Shown here piece by piece: positions 10,472-19,540 of a stretch of DNA of 64,000 bases. The stretch spans positions 17,525,479 through 17,589,478 of the forward strand of contig CM056559.1 of NCBI GenBank assembly GCA_029721515.1, in the 5' to 3' direction. Position numbers and translations under genes: made by a program. Numbering within the stretch: position 1 is the first letter of the stretch; every line of letters starts with the position of its first letter. Under the pieces are notes generated by a model. The model made no database searches. It was not told the origin of the DNA and saw nothing but the letters and a program-made list of their open reading frames with translations. The DNA is from Synanceia verrucosa (taxonomy: Eukaryota; Chordata; Actinopteri; Perciformes; Synanceiidae).

Positions 10472-11394
10472 AAAACTGAGCAAATTATACAGACAGGATA
10501 AACCCAAGAGTGTTGAGGCATGCTTCCAGAGCTACACCCTCTGACAGTGCTACACCAGTCAGAACTACAAATACCAGAATACAAATCAGGCAGAGACGCC
10601 TCAACCGAGAAATCTATGATGAACGGTGATGAAGCAGAACCGGTCTACTCATCAGACAGAGTGAGGATCGCTGCCAGGACGAGAGGGACATGAAGTAGGA
10701 AGGTGGAGGGAGGAGGAACTGCTGTGGCATTAACAGATATTGTACCCAGCGGTCATTTAGATCAAAGAATAAACTGAAAAGTGCTCAAATTGTTGATTAA
10801 CAGTGGAATAAGAGGATTTGGCTAGAAAATAATCCAAATCATCTGCTCCTTTTCCTCCATCTGACATTCAGGACAACCTAAAATTCACGATGGAAGCATT
10901 TCATGAGATCTACACTGTTTATGTTGTCTATATAAAGATATGAACAGTAATGTCTAACTGAGTCTCTCAAGGGTCATGTTGATGTTCTGCCTCTGCCTGT
11001 CCCCTCTCACCTGTCCTAAGTGGGTCCATTCTTTCTCTGCGGTCATAAATGACCTCTTGTCCTTCACAGTCCTTTGATCCATTGAATATTGATTATAATG
11101 GCCATGATCGAGACAGTAGATGACATCAGTCCCAGGCCACATACACAACTGCTTCTTGTCCCTTGCAGATATCTTTCATTACAGCAGTTGACAAACAAAC
11201 AGAACAGACCTTTTCTATTTTGTTATTCTGTCTATTTCTTGGCAGAGTGTTAATTAGCCCGGTGGTACACAGACAAAGGTCATTGGACTCTTTTGAATTA
11301 TTGTGATGGTTGCTGTAGTGGTTCAGTGTTTAGAGCAGCCTTCTCCACACTGATGGGCTCAGCCTCAGGAAGCACAAACACAGGCAGACGAAGC

Positions 11395-11480
11395 TGGGAG
11401 GAGGGGGCCATAATGGGTGGGATGCAGGGAGGGAGGCCTGAAGCTGGGGTGAGGTCTCGGGGGGGGTGGGGGGGGGGGTG
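11395..11480. promoter_or_regulatory. C-rich intronic tract after the cassette-exon donor (inferred splicing element)
   Basis: On the transcribed (minus) strand this is CTCACC followed by runs of 11 and 8 C, starting about 18 nt after the weak donor GTTTTT of the cassette exon. C-rich intronic tracts can bind poly(C)-binding proteins, and the G-rich complement could form a quadruplex in DNA. The regulatory role is inferred from position only. Confidence 0.35.
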
Positions 11481-11498
11481 AGTTAAGGTGATAAAAAC

Positions 11499-11633
11499 CT
11501 TTCATGACATTAGGGTCTGTGAGGTTCCGCGAGCAGATCATTGAGATCATAGCATGGAGCCTATCTTCCTCTTCCTCGTCATCATCCAGCGACGGAGCAC
11601 GGCTGCCCGTAGTGTGGTGGTAGTTTATGGTGA
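11499..11633 (-). CDS. sgsm2: SGSM2 cassette exon (45 codons, symmetric)
   Basis: The exon encodes TINYHHTTGSRAPSLDDDEE, EEDRLHAMISMICSRNLTDP and NVMK. Acceptor TGAGCAG|TCACC, donor ATGAAAG|GTTTTT. The 135 bp are a multiple of three with the same phase at both edges, so it can be included or skipped without frameshift. I recall two human SGSM2 isoforms that differ by 45 residues at this place, so it is probably a conserved alternative exon. The donor GTTTTT is a poor match to GTRAGT, and an 18-nt spaced C-rich tract follows in the intron. Confidence 0.85.
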
Positions 11634-11857
11634 CTGCTCAACATTAGCGGGACAACAGAGAACACAGTTAGAACAGCGTCACCCTTCAGACCAGAACTGA
11701 GGGAAAAGAAAGTGCTCCGCACTGCAGTCTGCCGAATATTTCCAGCAGACAGACGTACTGTTTAAACAAGGATTATATGTGTGTGCTGTGCAGCCTCTCT
11801 GCTGCCTGACACAGGCTTTCAACCAGCTTTAATGATACAACTCAAAGTGTAACTCAC
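11634..11857. other. short intron upstream of the cassette exon
   Basis: A 224-bp intron; no repeats seen. Confidence 0.5.
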
Positions 11858-11990
11858 TGGCGTCTGATCGATATCCAGGGTAGACGATGCGAAACACGTA
11901 GTCAGCAGCTGTCTGCTCCTCGTCGCTCCTGTCCTGGTCGATTAACCTGACAGTGCTGCTCCTCTTCCTCAGTTTAGGAAACACTTTTCC
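11858..11990 (-). CDS. sgsm2: SGSM2 exon before the cassette exon
   Basis: The exon encodes GKVFPKLRKRSSTVRLIDQD, RSDEEQTAADYVFRIVYPGY and RSDA. Acceptor TCCTGCAG|GGAAA, donor ACGCCA|GTGAGT, 133 bp. The last base of the exon (A) is the first base of a codon. It is completed either by the cassette exon at 11499-11633 or, on skipping, by the exon at 9244-9424; both joins keep the frame. Confidence 0.94.
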
Positions 11991-12284
11991 CTGCAGGACA
12001 CAAACATACTTTATTAGAGGGGACATACAGTGTCATGCTCATTACTAATACTAATTCTGCATTTTAGGTATCGATTAGAATATGTTTTAAATATCCAAAA
12101 ATACTTTATCTTCCTCATACTGTCTGTCTGAAATGTGGTTTTAATGCAGTTCAACACTAAAGAAGTCTTATTTAAATGTTTAGTGTGCATTCTGTGTGGA
12201 TGGAATATTCTGATGCTCTCTCAGCATTTATACAGCACCTCAACCTAATAAACTATTAGGATTGTCAGTCTTCATGATTCCCAC

Positions 12285-12516
12285 TGCAGCCATGAAGAAG
12301 ATGATTGCTTTTATTTTGAAAAACTCATCAAACCTAATATGAACAAAGCCACTATTTAGTGGTGATCACGTCTCCACAGACCTGAGGATGAAACTAAATG
12401 GAAGAATATAACTACAGTGCTTGTTAAATGGGTGACAGCTTACTGCAAACCAGTCAACATCATGAAGACTGGTCTACTGATATCATTGATCAGACAGTCA
12501 TTGATAATATGATCTG
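12285..12516 (-). repeat. dispersed repeat, right arm of an intronic inverted pair
   Basis: Reverse-complement copy of 6443-6725 lying in the intron between the exons at 12941 and 11990. Shared landmarks include GTCTCCACAGACCTGAGGAT and TTTATTTTGAAAAACTCATC. Together the arms flank five SGSM2 exons, including the cassette exon. Confidence 0.85.
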
Positions 12517-12940
12517 AGAGACTGAAAAATGTGATTAATCACAAACAAAAAAATATATCGTTTGACAGCTCTGCATTAAAATACATGGGGATTTGCTTTT
12601 GTACAGTGTGGGAACTTTGAAGTTGAATTAACTAGGTAAACCGTTCACATGGAGAGCAACAGAGGTGGAACGAATTGGCAGATTTCATGACCAATTAGCC
12701 ATTAGCTCGGCATTAACTTCCTACAAGCTTATTAGCATGGCTCCAGTTCTACACGTCTCTGAACTCCAGCTCCAGTCGCTAATCAGACGGTAATCAATGA
12801 CTGGAGCGTGGAAAATGTCTTAGTTATCTGGATATCCACTGGCTGCACCAGGGGCAAAAATATATATACACACCAAACACTAATAGAATGGAAATATCCA
12901 GAATGTTTACAAGTGAATGCAGCTCTGACAGGTGACACAC
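12517..12940. other. intron, no feature recognised
   Basis: Nothing recognised between the repeat arm and the splice donor at 12941. Confidence 0.45.
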
Positions 12941-13104
12941 CTTCCCTTTCTGGGACCAGAGAGGTGGCTCCAGCTGACCCCTAGGTAAAAGACCCGTTTC
13001 CAGGCAGGACAGGAAGGCCAGGAGGTGGCCACCGGGGGGGAAGTGGAGAGGAGGCCGCTGAATCCCATCCTGACTGACCAACACCAGTGTACCGCCACAA
13101 TCCG
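12941..13104 (-). CDS. sgsm2: SGSM2 exon, PH-like region end
   Basis: The exon encodes DCGGTLVLVSQDGIQRPPLH, FPPGGHLLAFLSCLETGLLP and RGQLEPPLWSQKGK. Acceptor CTTCCAG|CGGAT, donor GGGAAG|GTGTGT, 164 bp. The invariant QDGIQRPP and GLLPRGQLEPPLW motifs make the family assignment secure. The exon ends in phase 0, so the following exon begins with a complete Gly codon. Confidence 0.95.
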
Positions 13105-13133
13105 CTGGAAGAGGATGGATATGTTTATGACTC

Positions 13134-13593
13134 TTAACTCGTGACGTGTTTGTACGTCATTTAAAATCCAATGCTTGAGTGCCATAGATGTATATATACG
13201 TCAAAGAGGTTTTTCAGCAGCTGGCAAAAGAGGGTGCTCGCACACAGCCTGTGAGTAATATTGGGGCTTCTGGGATATATAGTTGGAACATAAAGAGACA
13301 GTATAAGCAACAGATATCAAAGCAGGAAGTGGAGATACCCTGATCAGAGAGGAAAACAAATGGAATCTGGACAAAAAGTGGTGTTTCTTCAGATAAAACA
13401 AGGAATGGAACAAGGTAAAAACAAACTTTTTTCCATGATGAAACAGAGAGTATCTTCTTTCATTTGAGCTATTCTGTTTTCAGAGTCATGGTACAAAATA
13501 TTCCGTGGGTCATGAAAAATGACTCAAAATGGCCAAAAACACTGGAACAAGTCAACTTCTGTTTCATAAAAGTGCTAGCACTCAATGAGTTAA
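13134..13593. mobile_element. TTAA-bounded MITE (piggyBac-like), about 460 bp
   Basis: Starts TTAACTCGTGACGTG and ends ACTCAATGAGTTAA, so both ends show TTAACTC when read inward. No coding capacity. The right half (GTCATGAAAAATGACTCAAA and ATGGCCAAAAACACTGG) recurs at 41985-42152. The left part (CAATGCTTGAGTGCCAT) recurs inverted near 40960-41045. TTAA target sites are typical of piggyBac and Kolobok transposons; piggyBac-like is the better guess from the ends. Confidence 0.5.
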
Positions 13594-13647
13594 TGTAATA
13601 TCTGACTGAATGAGGAGGTGTTATGGGAGGGAAACAGCTCTACTCAC

Positions 13648-13715
13648 GGCGTTGGTGGCAGTGGATGCAGACAATCTGACGAAGAGGGACGGTCAGTGCA
13701 TAATCCCAGTAGATA
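13648..13715 (-). CDS. sgsm2: SGSM2 exon, PH-like region (68 bp)
   Basis: This short exon encodes SIYWDYALTVPLRQIVCIHC then HQR. Acceptor CTTGTCAG|TATCTA, donor CAACGCC|GTGAGT. Both edge codons are split and restore the frame with their neighbours. Mammalian SGSM2 has the equivalent SVYWDYALVVPFSQIVCIHCH segment. Confidence 0.93.
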
Positions 13716-14706
13716 CTGACAAGAACAGAGACAACATTATTAAATAAAGTTTAAATAAACAGTGAAAGATGCAATCTTAGTTTAGCACGTCATTTTTAAA
13801 ACTTAAAACGTGCTTTATTTTTTTTCTCTGTTTAGCAGTTTCCTGCTCCTGCTGCATGGAGAAGAATGACAGCAATACGCTTCTGAATGGTTGGTTTTAT
13901 TTTGACAAACTCATCATCAACGGTCATCATCAACACTTACAGAGGGTCATTGCCTTTTCCTCCTTATTAGCTAGATCCTTGATTTTATTTAAATGGAAGG
14001 CTGGTACTCCTCAATCACACCACCACTGGAGAAGGGAAGTTATGCAGAATGTAAAGCTGGAAAAGATCTGATGTACCCTTAACTGTTCCATCGACAAATT
14101 CCACATAACCTGGGACCCTCTTATAACTCATGTGAACAATTTACCTGGTCTGGAACTGGAACTCTGAACATTTATCCCTTGAGATATCTGGTGATATGGA
14201 TCGCTCTGTGTGCCTTTATTTTATTTTGTTTTTGTCCTGTTTTTCTGTTATTTAAGATAAGTGTTGTCATGAGGATGCTGGATCTGTTTTTGTTTTGTCT
14301 TTTTTTTCTTTTTTTTCTTTCTCTTCTGTTTTGTTTGTTTATCTTACTGCTACTTGGATTGTTTTCTTTATGGTTATTTAATAATGTGTTTAATATGATT
14401 GTTTTATATGATATTTGAAAATTACTAAGTGTTCAAAAAGAAAAAAGAAAAACTAATCAAACCTAATATTAGGGTTGCCACCTTTCAGATATGAAAATAA
14501 GGGACACCCACCACCACAGCAGTGTTATTTTTTATTTTCTGCCAGTGCTTTTAGTAAAGGGGTGATCAAGAAAGAAATTAGTCATACTTGAAATGCAAAT
14601 TAACATTTTTGTGCGAGTGTTGAACTTATTTATTTATTAATTTTCTGTTGCTCCATTAGAATGACTTGTTCTTTAAAAGACCATATATAATATGTATATT
14701 GACTAA
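13716..14706. other. intron with a small repeat fragment and a T-rich stretch
   Basis: Positions 13866-13925 (CTTCTGAATGGTTGGTTTTA) are a fragment of the 6443/12285 repeat family. Positions 14210-14440 are extremely T-rich. The Leu/Phe-rich open frame there is compositional. Nothing else is recognised. Confidence 0.5.
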
Positions 14707-14871
14707 TCCATCCATCCATTTTCTATAGCTTATCCTCATAGGGTCGCTGGGGGGGGGCTGGATACGGGGAGAACATGCAAACTCCACACAGAAAGGCCAT
14801 GGGCCGGGTATTGAACCCGGTACCTTCTTGCTGTGAGGCGACAGTGCTAACCACTACACCACCGCGCCACC
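14707..14871 (-). mobile_element. tRNA-headed SINE-like repeat, partial
   Basis: Minus-oriented copy with an internal deletion. It has the GGATGGATGGAT tail complement at the left and the tRNA-like head at the right (GTGTAGTGGTTAGCACTGTC and GGTTCAATACCCGG in the element sense). Compare the complete copy at 60948-61314. Confidence 0.8.
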
Positions 14872-15184
14872 AATAAATAATAATTTATTCAATTAATTCA
14901 ACTCAACATCCTAAACAGTTAATCCAGTCTCCTAAAGTTATCCATGCTCATGCACTGACATCTTATGGCAAAATCACAATCTGATACGAAATGTAATCAA
15001 TCATCTCATTATTTTCAAACCGTATCAGTCTCAGGAGATGATCTGGGTATGAAGAGGGCACTAAATGCATGAGATTTGAGAGCCATGCAGACGTGGATTG
15101 AACATTTATCAAACTATGGAACAAATTGCGTCCTGTATTGGTTAAATATCGTCACCCTATTCAAATAATGGCCTAAGTCATCTT

Positions 15185-15372
15185 TTCCTGAGGTTTCTTC
15201 CATTTCTTTTTCCCCGTTAAAAGGTTTTTTTGGGGGAGTTTTTCCTTAGTCAATATGAGGGTCGTTTGTAGAGGACAGAGAGTGTTATATCATGTAGAGA
15301 TTGTGAAGCCCTCTGAGGCAAATTGGTAATTTGTGATATTGGGCTATACAAATAACATTGACTTGACTTGAT
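15185..15372 (+). mobile_element. CR1/L2-like LINE 3' tail
   Basis: TTTTTTGGGGGAGTTTTTCC, then GCAAATTGGTAATTTGTGAT and ATTGGGCTATACAAATAAC, ending in TTGACTTGACTTGA. The same tail ends the LINE at 37563-40013 and a fragment at 50900-51149. Only the 3' end is present, as is usual for 5'-truncated LINE copies. Confidence 0.75.
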
Positions 15373-15694
15373 AAAAAAACAGCATTATCAAGAGATGATT
15401 TAAGCAAAAATTCGTTTTTGTCAAAAAATGACTTAGGCCATTATTTTAATAGGGTGACGATATGCAACACAACATTTAATTGCCAAATAAAGGACAATTC
15501 CATATTCTACGGGACAAGGAGCAACTCTACCTAAAATGCACCTTGTGTAAAAACTGATTTAAAATATAAGTACTTCCTGTTTGTGCAAGCAGCTACAAAC
15601 CGAACAGTGGGATCCTTCCTAAAAATGTATTTGACAGAACAATCTCCTTAAAGTTGTCTCCTATCTCTGGACCAGACTGTTGTTGTTGTCTTTC

Positions 15695-15862
15695 CTGTCT
15701 TTCCCACAATCCAAAAACATGCCTGGGGATTTAATATTGGCCGTCGGTGTGAATGGTTGTCTATCTCTATGTGCACTGCGATGAACTGTCAACTTCTCCA
15801 GGGTGTACCCTGCCTTCCGCCCTAAGTCAGCTGGGCTAGGCTCCAGCCACCTGATCTTCCAG
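15695..15862 (+). mobile_element. SINE-like repeat, 3' part only
   Basis: CCCACAATCCAAAAACATGC, GTGTGAATGGTTGTCTATCT and CCAGGGTGTACCCTGCCTTC match the 3' two-thirds of the 60948-61314 element. The tRNA-like head and the GATGGATGG tail are missing. Confidence 0.75.
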
Positions 15863-16221
15863 GAGGTGGCGCTATGTTATCCTTGTTATTTATCACAAGC
15901 AGTCCAGTCTTCTACAATGAAATAACAAGAATATTGTTTGAATGTTGATGTAGATCAGATGCTGTTTAACCAACAAGTTACTGAGCTCGGGTCTGATGTT
16001 AATTGACGGCCGAGATGACACAGGAAGTTGTTTCCCAAATCAAAAGATTTAAATATAGTAATTCACTGCACTGTTTATTTGCACTATTTATAGTAAAACT
16101 GTCATAACACATTGTTCTGTTCATCTTGGTTCACCATCATATAGTAATTTGTCCAACCATACATTAACTGAAGATGGTTTCTACAGTCTCTATGAACACG
16201 TGCTGGAAGTGTTTTAGCTAC
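15863..16221. other. intron, no feature recognised
   Basis: Ordinary intron sequence up to the splice donor at 16222. Confidence 0.4.
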
Positions 16222-16346
16222 CTCTTCTCCAGGTCGCAGTCACCCAGTGTGCCGTTGATGAGCTGGTTGGGCGTCCACTTCAGAGTGAGGTTATCTCCAG
16301 CCTGGTGGAGGGACATGTAGCCCCGCAACACCTCCATGTCCTTCTT
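16222..16346 (-). CDS. sgsm2: SGSM2 exon, PH-like region
   Basis: The exon encodes KKDMEVLRGYMSLHQAGDNL then TLKWTPNQLINGTLGD and CDLEK. Acceptor TGGTCCAG|AAGAAG, donor GAGAAGAG|GTAGCT, 125 bp. The split Ser codon AG|T joins the next exon. GYMSLHQ..LTLKWTPNQL is the PH-like beta-strand pair characteristic of SGSM1/2. Confidence 0.93.
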
Positions 16347-16878
16347 CTGGACCAGGGAAGGCCAAAGACATCAGAAAACTGAGGCTCCATTAAACCATTT
16401 TTTTTATTTCAAACCATCTACTGTCTGTCTGTCTGCAGCTTGTTTTAGCAGTCCATCAAAATAAAAGCCCTTTGCTACTGTCAGGTTTTTATGCAGCCCA
16501 CATATCAGGAATCGAGCAGGTATACAGCGCAGGTATTCCAGGAGTTTATGCTGCAGGTGCTGCCTCTGTGGGCAACTGGGAAAAGGTGTTTCTTTTTTTG
16601 TTATTTAAATTATTACCTCGTTTACTGTTGGTTTAGTAAATACTTAAAACTACAGGTACTGTAGTAAGTTACATAAAGTTACATACACTTGATGCTCATG
16701 GATGGGCCCATGGCTTTTTTTTACCAGGGCAGAGACGCTGTAGGATTCTTTTGTTCTCTTTTTGTCTTTTTAGAAAATAAACCATGAAGCCCACAGGACT
16801 TGGAGTGGAACAGTGCTTAAGTGCCTCGTCCTCTCCACCAGTCCAGAAATGGTGGCAGTAGTCAGAAGCTGGTCATAC
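16347..16878. other. intron, no feature recognised
   Basis: AT-rich intron with a pyrimidine run; nothing recognised. Confidence 0.4.
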
Positions 16879-17013
16879 CGGCTGTACTAGGACGTTGTTC
16901 TTGCCGTAGAGGAGGTGTGTCCTGGAGTTTTGGTGAAGAGACTCCACATACTCTCTGGCTGAGGCAGCAAACCGATCCTCTGACATGCTGCCACTGGACT
17001 GCCTCTTACGGAT
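16879..17013 (-). CDS. sgsm2: SGSM2 exon, linker into PH-like region
   Basis: The exon encodes IRKRQSSGSMSEDRFAASAR, EYVESLHQNSRTHLLYGKNN and VLVQP in 45 complete codons. Acceptor TTCCTAG|ATCCG, donor CAGCCG|GTATGA. The Ser-rich start is a likely phosphorylation linker. The LLYGKNNVLVQP strand opens the PH-like module that in the SGSM/RUTBC family mediates Rab9A binding (family knowledge). Confidence 0.93.
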
Positions 17014-17092
17014 CTAGGAAAAAACAATATTTAACAACAACAACAACACAGTGACCACATCTACATCCTGATCTGAACCCATCCCAACTCAC

Positions 17093-17241
17093 CCCCAGAG
17101 CAGGCCGGCGACCTGCCAAGGTGTCCTGGCCCCGGTGTGCCCCATGGATCCGATGCCGCTGAACCAGTTCATTGGCTGAGGGGTCGGTCCAGAAATGATC
17201 TGACGTCTTCAGCTTAGTGTATTCCAGGGCACAGGGTCCCA
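17093..17241 (-). CDS. sgsm2: SGSM2 exon, end of RUN domain
   Basis: The exon encodes VGPCALEYTKLKTSDHFWTD, PSANELVQRHRIHG and a basic linker ending RRPALG. Acceptor ATCCTCAG|TGGGA and donor CTGGGG|GTGAGT, 149 bp. The segment closes the RUN domain and is one of the best conserved stretches of the gene. A 79-bp intron (17014-17092), close to the lower size limit for vertebrate splicing, separates it from the next exon. Confidence 0.94.
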
Positions 17242-17310
17242 CTGAGGATGCAGTCCAGATCAGTTAACAGACTAGTGAACAGACCAGTGAATAGTCTGGT
17301 CAGTTAACCT

Positions 17311-17324
17311 TATGTATATATATA

Positions 17325-17388
<64 letters not shown>

Positions 17389-17390
17389 CA
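17311..17390. repeat. (TA)n microsatellite
   Basis: Nearly pure TA for about 75 bases, in an SGSM2 intron. Confidence 0.95.
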
Positions 17391-17582
17391 TCAATAACAA
17401 ACTAAATGTGTTTAGTTGAAACACATTTAGTATTTATTATTATTGTCATTACTTATTCTATTATTTCTGCTGCTGTAAGAAGTGCATTTGCTCCAAGAAG
17501 AATCGGGAAGAATAAAAAATGATTTAATTTTTTTTACTTTTCTTCACTGTGGAGGTTGAAGCACAGCTGCAGGAATACTCAC

Positions 17583-17650
17583 CCAGCAGGGCGGCCAGGA
17601 TAGGTCCGAAGACAGAGTCATGCATCAGAGCTTCCCTCTCATAGTATTTA
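17583..17650 (-). CDS. sgsm2: SGSM2 exon, RUN domain part 3
   Basis: This 68-bp exon is too short for an ORF scan. It reads SKYYEREALMHDSVFGPIL then AALLG across splice sites CTCTGCAG|TAAAT and CTGCTGG|GTGAGT. The first Ser codon is split AG|T with the preceding exon and the last codon is split G|TG with the next. It corresponds to the KYYEKEALL...DPVFGPILASLL segment of the RUN domain in mammalian SGSM2. Confidence 0.93.
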
Positions 17651-18259
17651 CTGCAGAGATAAAAGCACACAGGTAAAAACAGGTGAAGCAAGTAGTAGTG
17701 ACTGACAAGTCAGTAGAGACAGCGGAGTGTGGCTGGTTCAAGTCCGGTACCTGCCTACCTCTTCATCATGTGACAAAAAAGGAGTTAAAAAGTCACTACA
17801 TATAATACATTAATGATCCAAAAGAGATCCATTTATTTTCCAGACTCACTCAAGAAAGTGGAAAATCAAACTAATTAAAGGTGATGTGGAAAAATCTTGG
17901 TTGGTTGGAGATTGGAAGCACCCAGGAGCCTTTGAAGTTGATTAAAGATGTAACATTTATTGTAGATTCTGATATCAGGAATATATAATATATAATATAT
18001 CAGGAGGAATATGAACTTCGTCGAGTACAAGTGATCAGTCCTGAGTCTGCAACATATTCCTACCTACCTCTTTGGTGCTCAGCCTTATAAACTAACACCC
18101 AGTTAAGTACAAGTTTTTGCTTACATTACTCTTGAGTAGCGTTACAGTCAGGGCATGCTCATTCTAAGCTCTGAACTAACAGTGGCGCCTGTTGTCTTGC
18201 TGACGCTCAGCCATTGGCCTTATCAAAGGGCCAACACTGGCAGACTCCTCTGACCTTGG

Positions 18260-18264
<5 letters not shown>
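17651..18264. other. intron, no feature recognised
   Basis: No coding sequence or recognised repeat between the 68-bp RUN exon and the TA tract. Confidence 0.4.
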
Positions 18265-18326
<62 letters not shown>

Positions 18327-18345
18327 CGCATATATATATATACAC
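18265..18345. repeat. (TA)n microsatellite
   Basis: About 80 bases of TA with a GTATATATACGCA interruption. Confidence 0.95.
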
Positions 18346-18905
18346 AAACTAAGAAAAGCACTAGAGAGGCTATGAAAAATTTATCAAACAAACAAAAGGG
18401 CCAACACTCACACTGCACAATGAGGTGGAAGGCTAGAAAAGAAATCAAGAATGCACTCTAAAGTGAGGCTACAAAACTTATCAACTAAGAACCACTCTGC
18501 TCAGGAGGGAAAAGGAAACACTAGGAAAAACAACTGAAATGCTACTCGCTAGAGAGGATAAACTCCAAAAGAATATCTATTATCAAACTGAGGTTACAAA
18601 ACTTAGCGCTTAAATCAGGAAGCACTGGCAGACCACAAGTGACTGGGACTTCAACCGAACAGAACATGACAACCTCACAACGAGACAGGGTAGACAAGGC
18701 TATTTAAACAAGAGGTAAAGGGGAAAAGCTGGAAACAATCAGGGAGGGGTTTGACCATCACAGAGGCAGGAAACAGGAGGGCAGGAAGCAAAAACACCTG
18801 AAACAAGAGGGCGTTATTTCAAAATAAAACAGGAAAAGACCAAACAACATGAAGGCATGAGACAAAAATGGGTAACTTAACCAAACCAGACAGCTGGAGC
18901 ATGAC
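18346..18905 (-). repeat. unclassified dispersed repeat; part inverted to 48755-49010
   Basis: The part 18600-18905 (for example GACAAGGCTATTTAAACAAG and GGAAACAATCAGGGAGGGGT) aligns as reverse complement with 48755-49010 (CAAATTTAAATAGCCTTGTC and CCTGCCCTGATTGTTTCCAC). No TIR, LTR or coding potential is visible. The left portion has internal GGCTACAAAACTTATCAA repeats about 120 bp apart. Confidence 0.65.
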
Positions 18906-19038
18906 AATTTTTCTCCATTTAAAATAGCCTGATTCGTCTGAATCCCATCAGTGGCTTCATGCTGGAGGCTTTTATCAGTGAAGTGAGTGGCTGGCAGTAG
19001 AGAGCATTAAACTGAACTTGGATCATCGCTGAGCTCAC

Positions 19039-19206
19039 CTGGAGTTGTCCACAATGTGCTGCACTATCTTGTCCAGAACCTTCTCGAATAGAGCTGTTCG
19101 GACCCAGATGTGTTTGATGGCCTGGGTGGAGAGGGGCTGGGGGGGGCGGCTGGTGGTGGAGGAGCCCTGTCGCCTCAGGGGTTCATGGCCGACACTCTGG
19201 GTTCTC
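19039..19206 (-). CDS. sgsm2: SGSM2 exon, RUN domain part 2
   Basis: The exon encodes RTQSVGHEPL, then a Ser/Pro-rich linker, then QAIKHIWVRTALFEKVLDKI and VQHIVDNS, a RUN-domain helix pair. The borders are CCTGCAG|GAGAAC and AACTCCAG|GTGAGC, 168 bp. The split Arg codon (AG|G) joins the upstream exon in frame. The linker differs from the human sequence I recall, but the helical part is nearly identical, as expected of a family-conserved RUN core. Confidence 0.92.
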
Positions 19207-19540
19207 CTGCAGGATGCAAAGCACAGGTCAGCACCACCAACATCCAATGCTGGACACAGAGAATACTGCTAACAGTGTCCTGATGTGAATGTTAATGTTT
19301 TCTCTCAGTTACGATGAGAAGTTAACATGGAAATTCCATATTAATCATATATGTAAAAATACAATGAAATCAATTGGTATCCTGAGCAGGGAAGGACTGG
19401 CCAGTTTGGAATAGATGCCAGCCACGGCCCACCCACTAAGGGTATTATCCAATACGTGTGTTTATTGTCTTAAAATTTCTCCCCCGAATATCATAACAGA
19501 AGTACCTGCTCGGTATTTATACCACATACACCTTTATAGA

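Larger units (their letters stand above)
9425..11498. other. intron with purine-rich tracts and low complexity
   Basis: Contains a GGAGGAAGAGG-type purine tract (9720-9805), a C-run at 10132, a TA/TG microsatellite at 10426-10471 and a G-rich tract at 11395-11480. Open frames here are produced by this low complexity. Nothing homologous is recognised. Confidence 0.5.

Noticed and set aside
14179..14418. 79-codon hydrophobic ORF resembling a membrane protein
   Set aside because: It lies in a T-rich stretch of intron; the Phe/Leu content is a base-composition effect.
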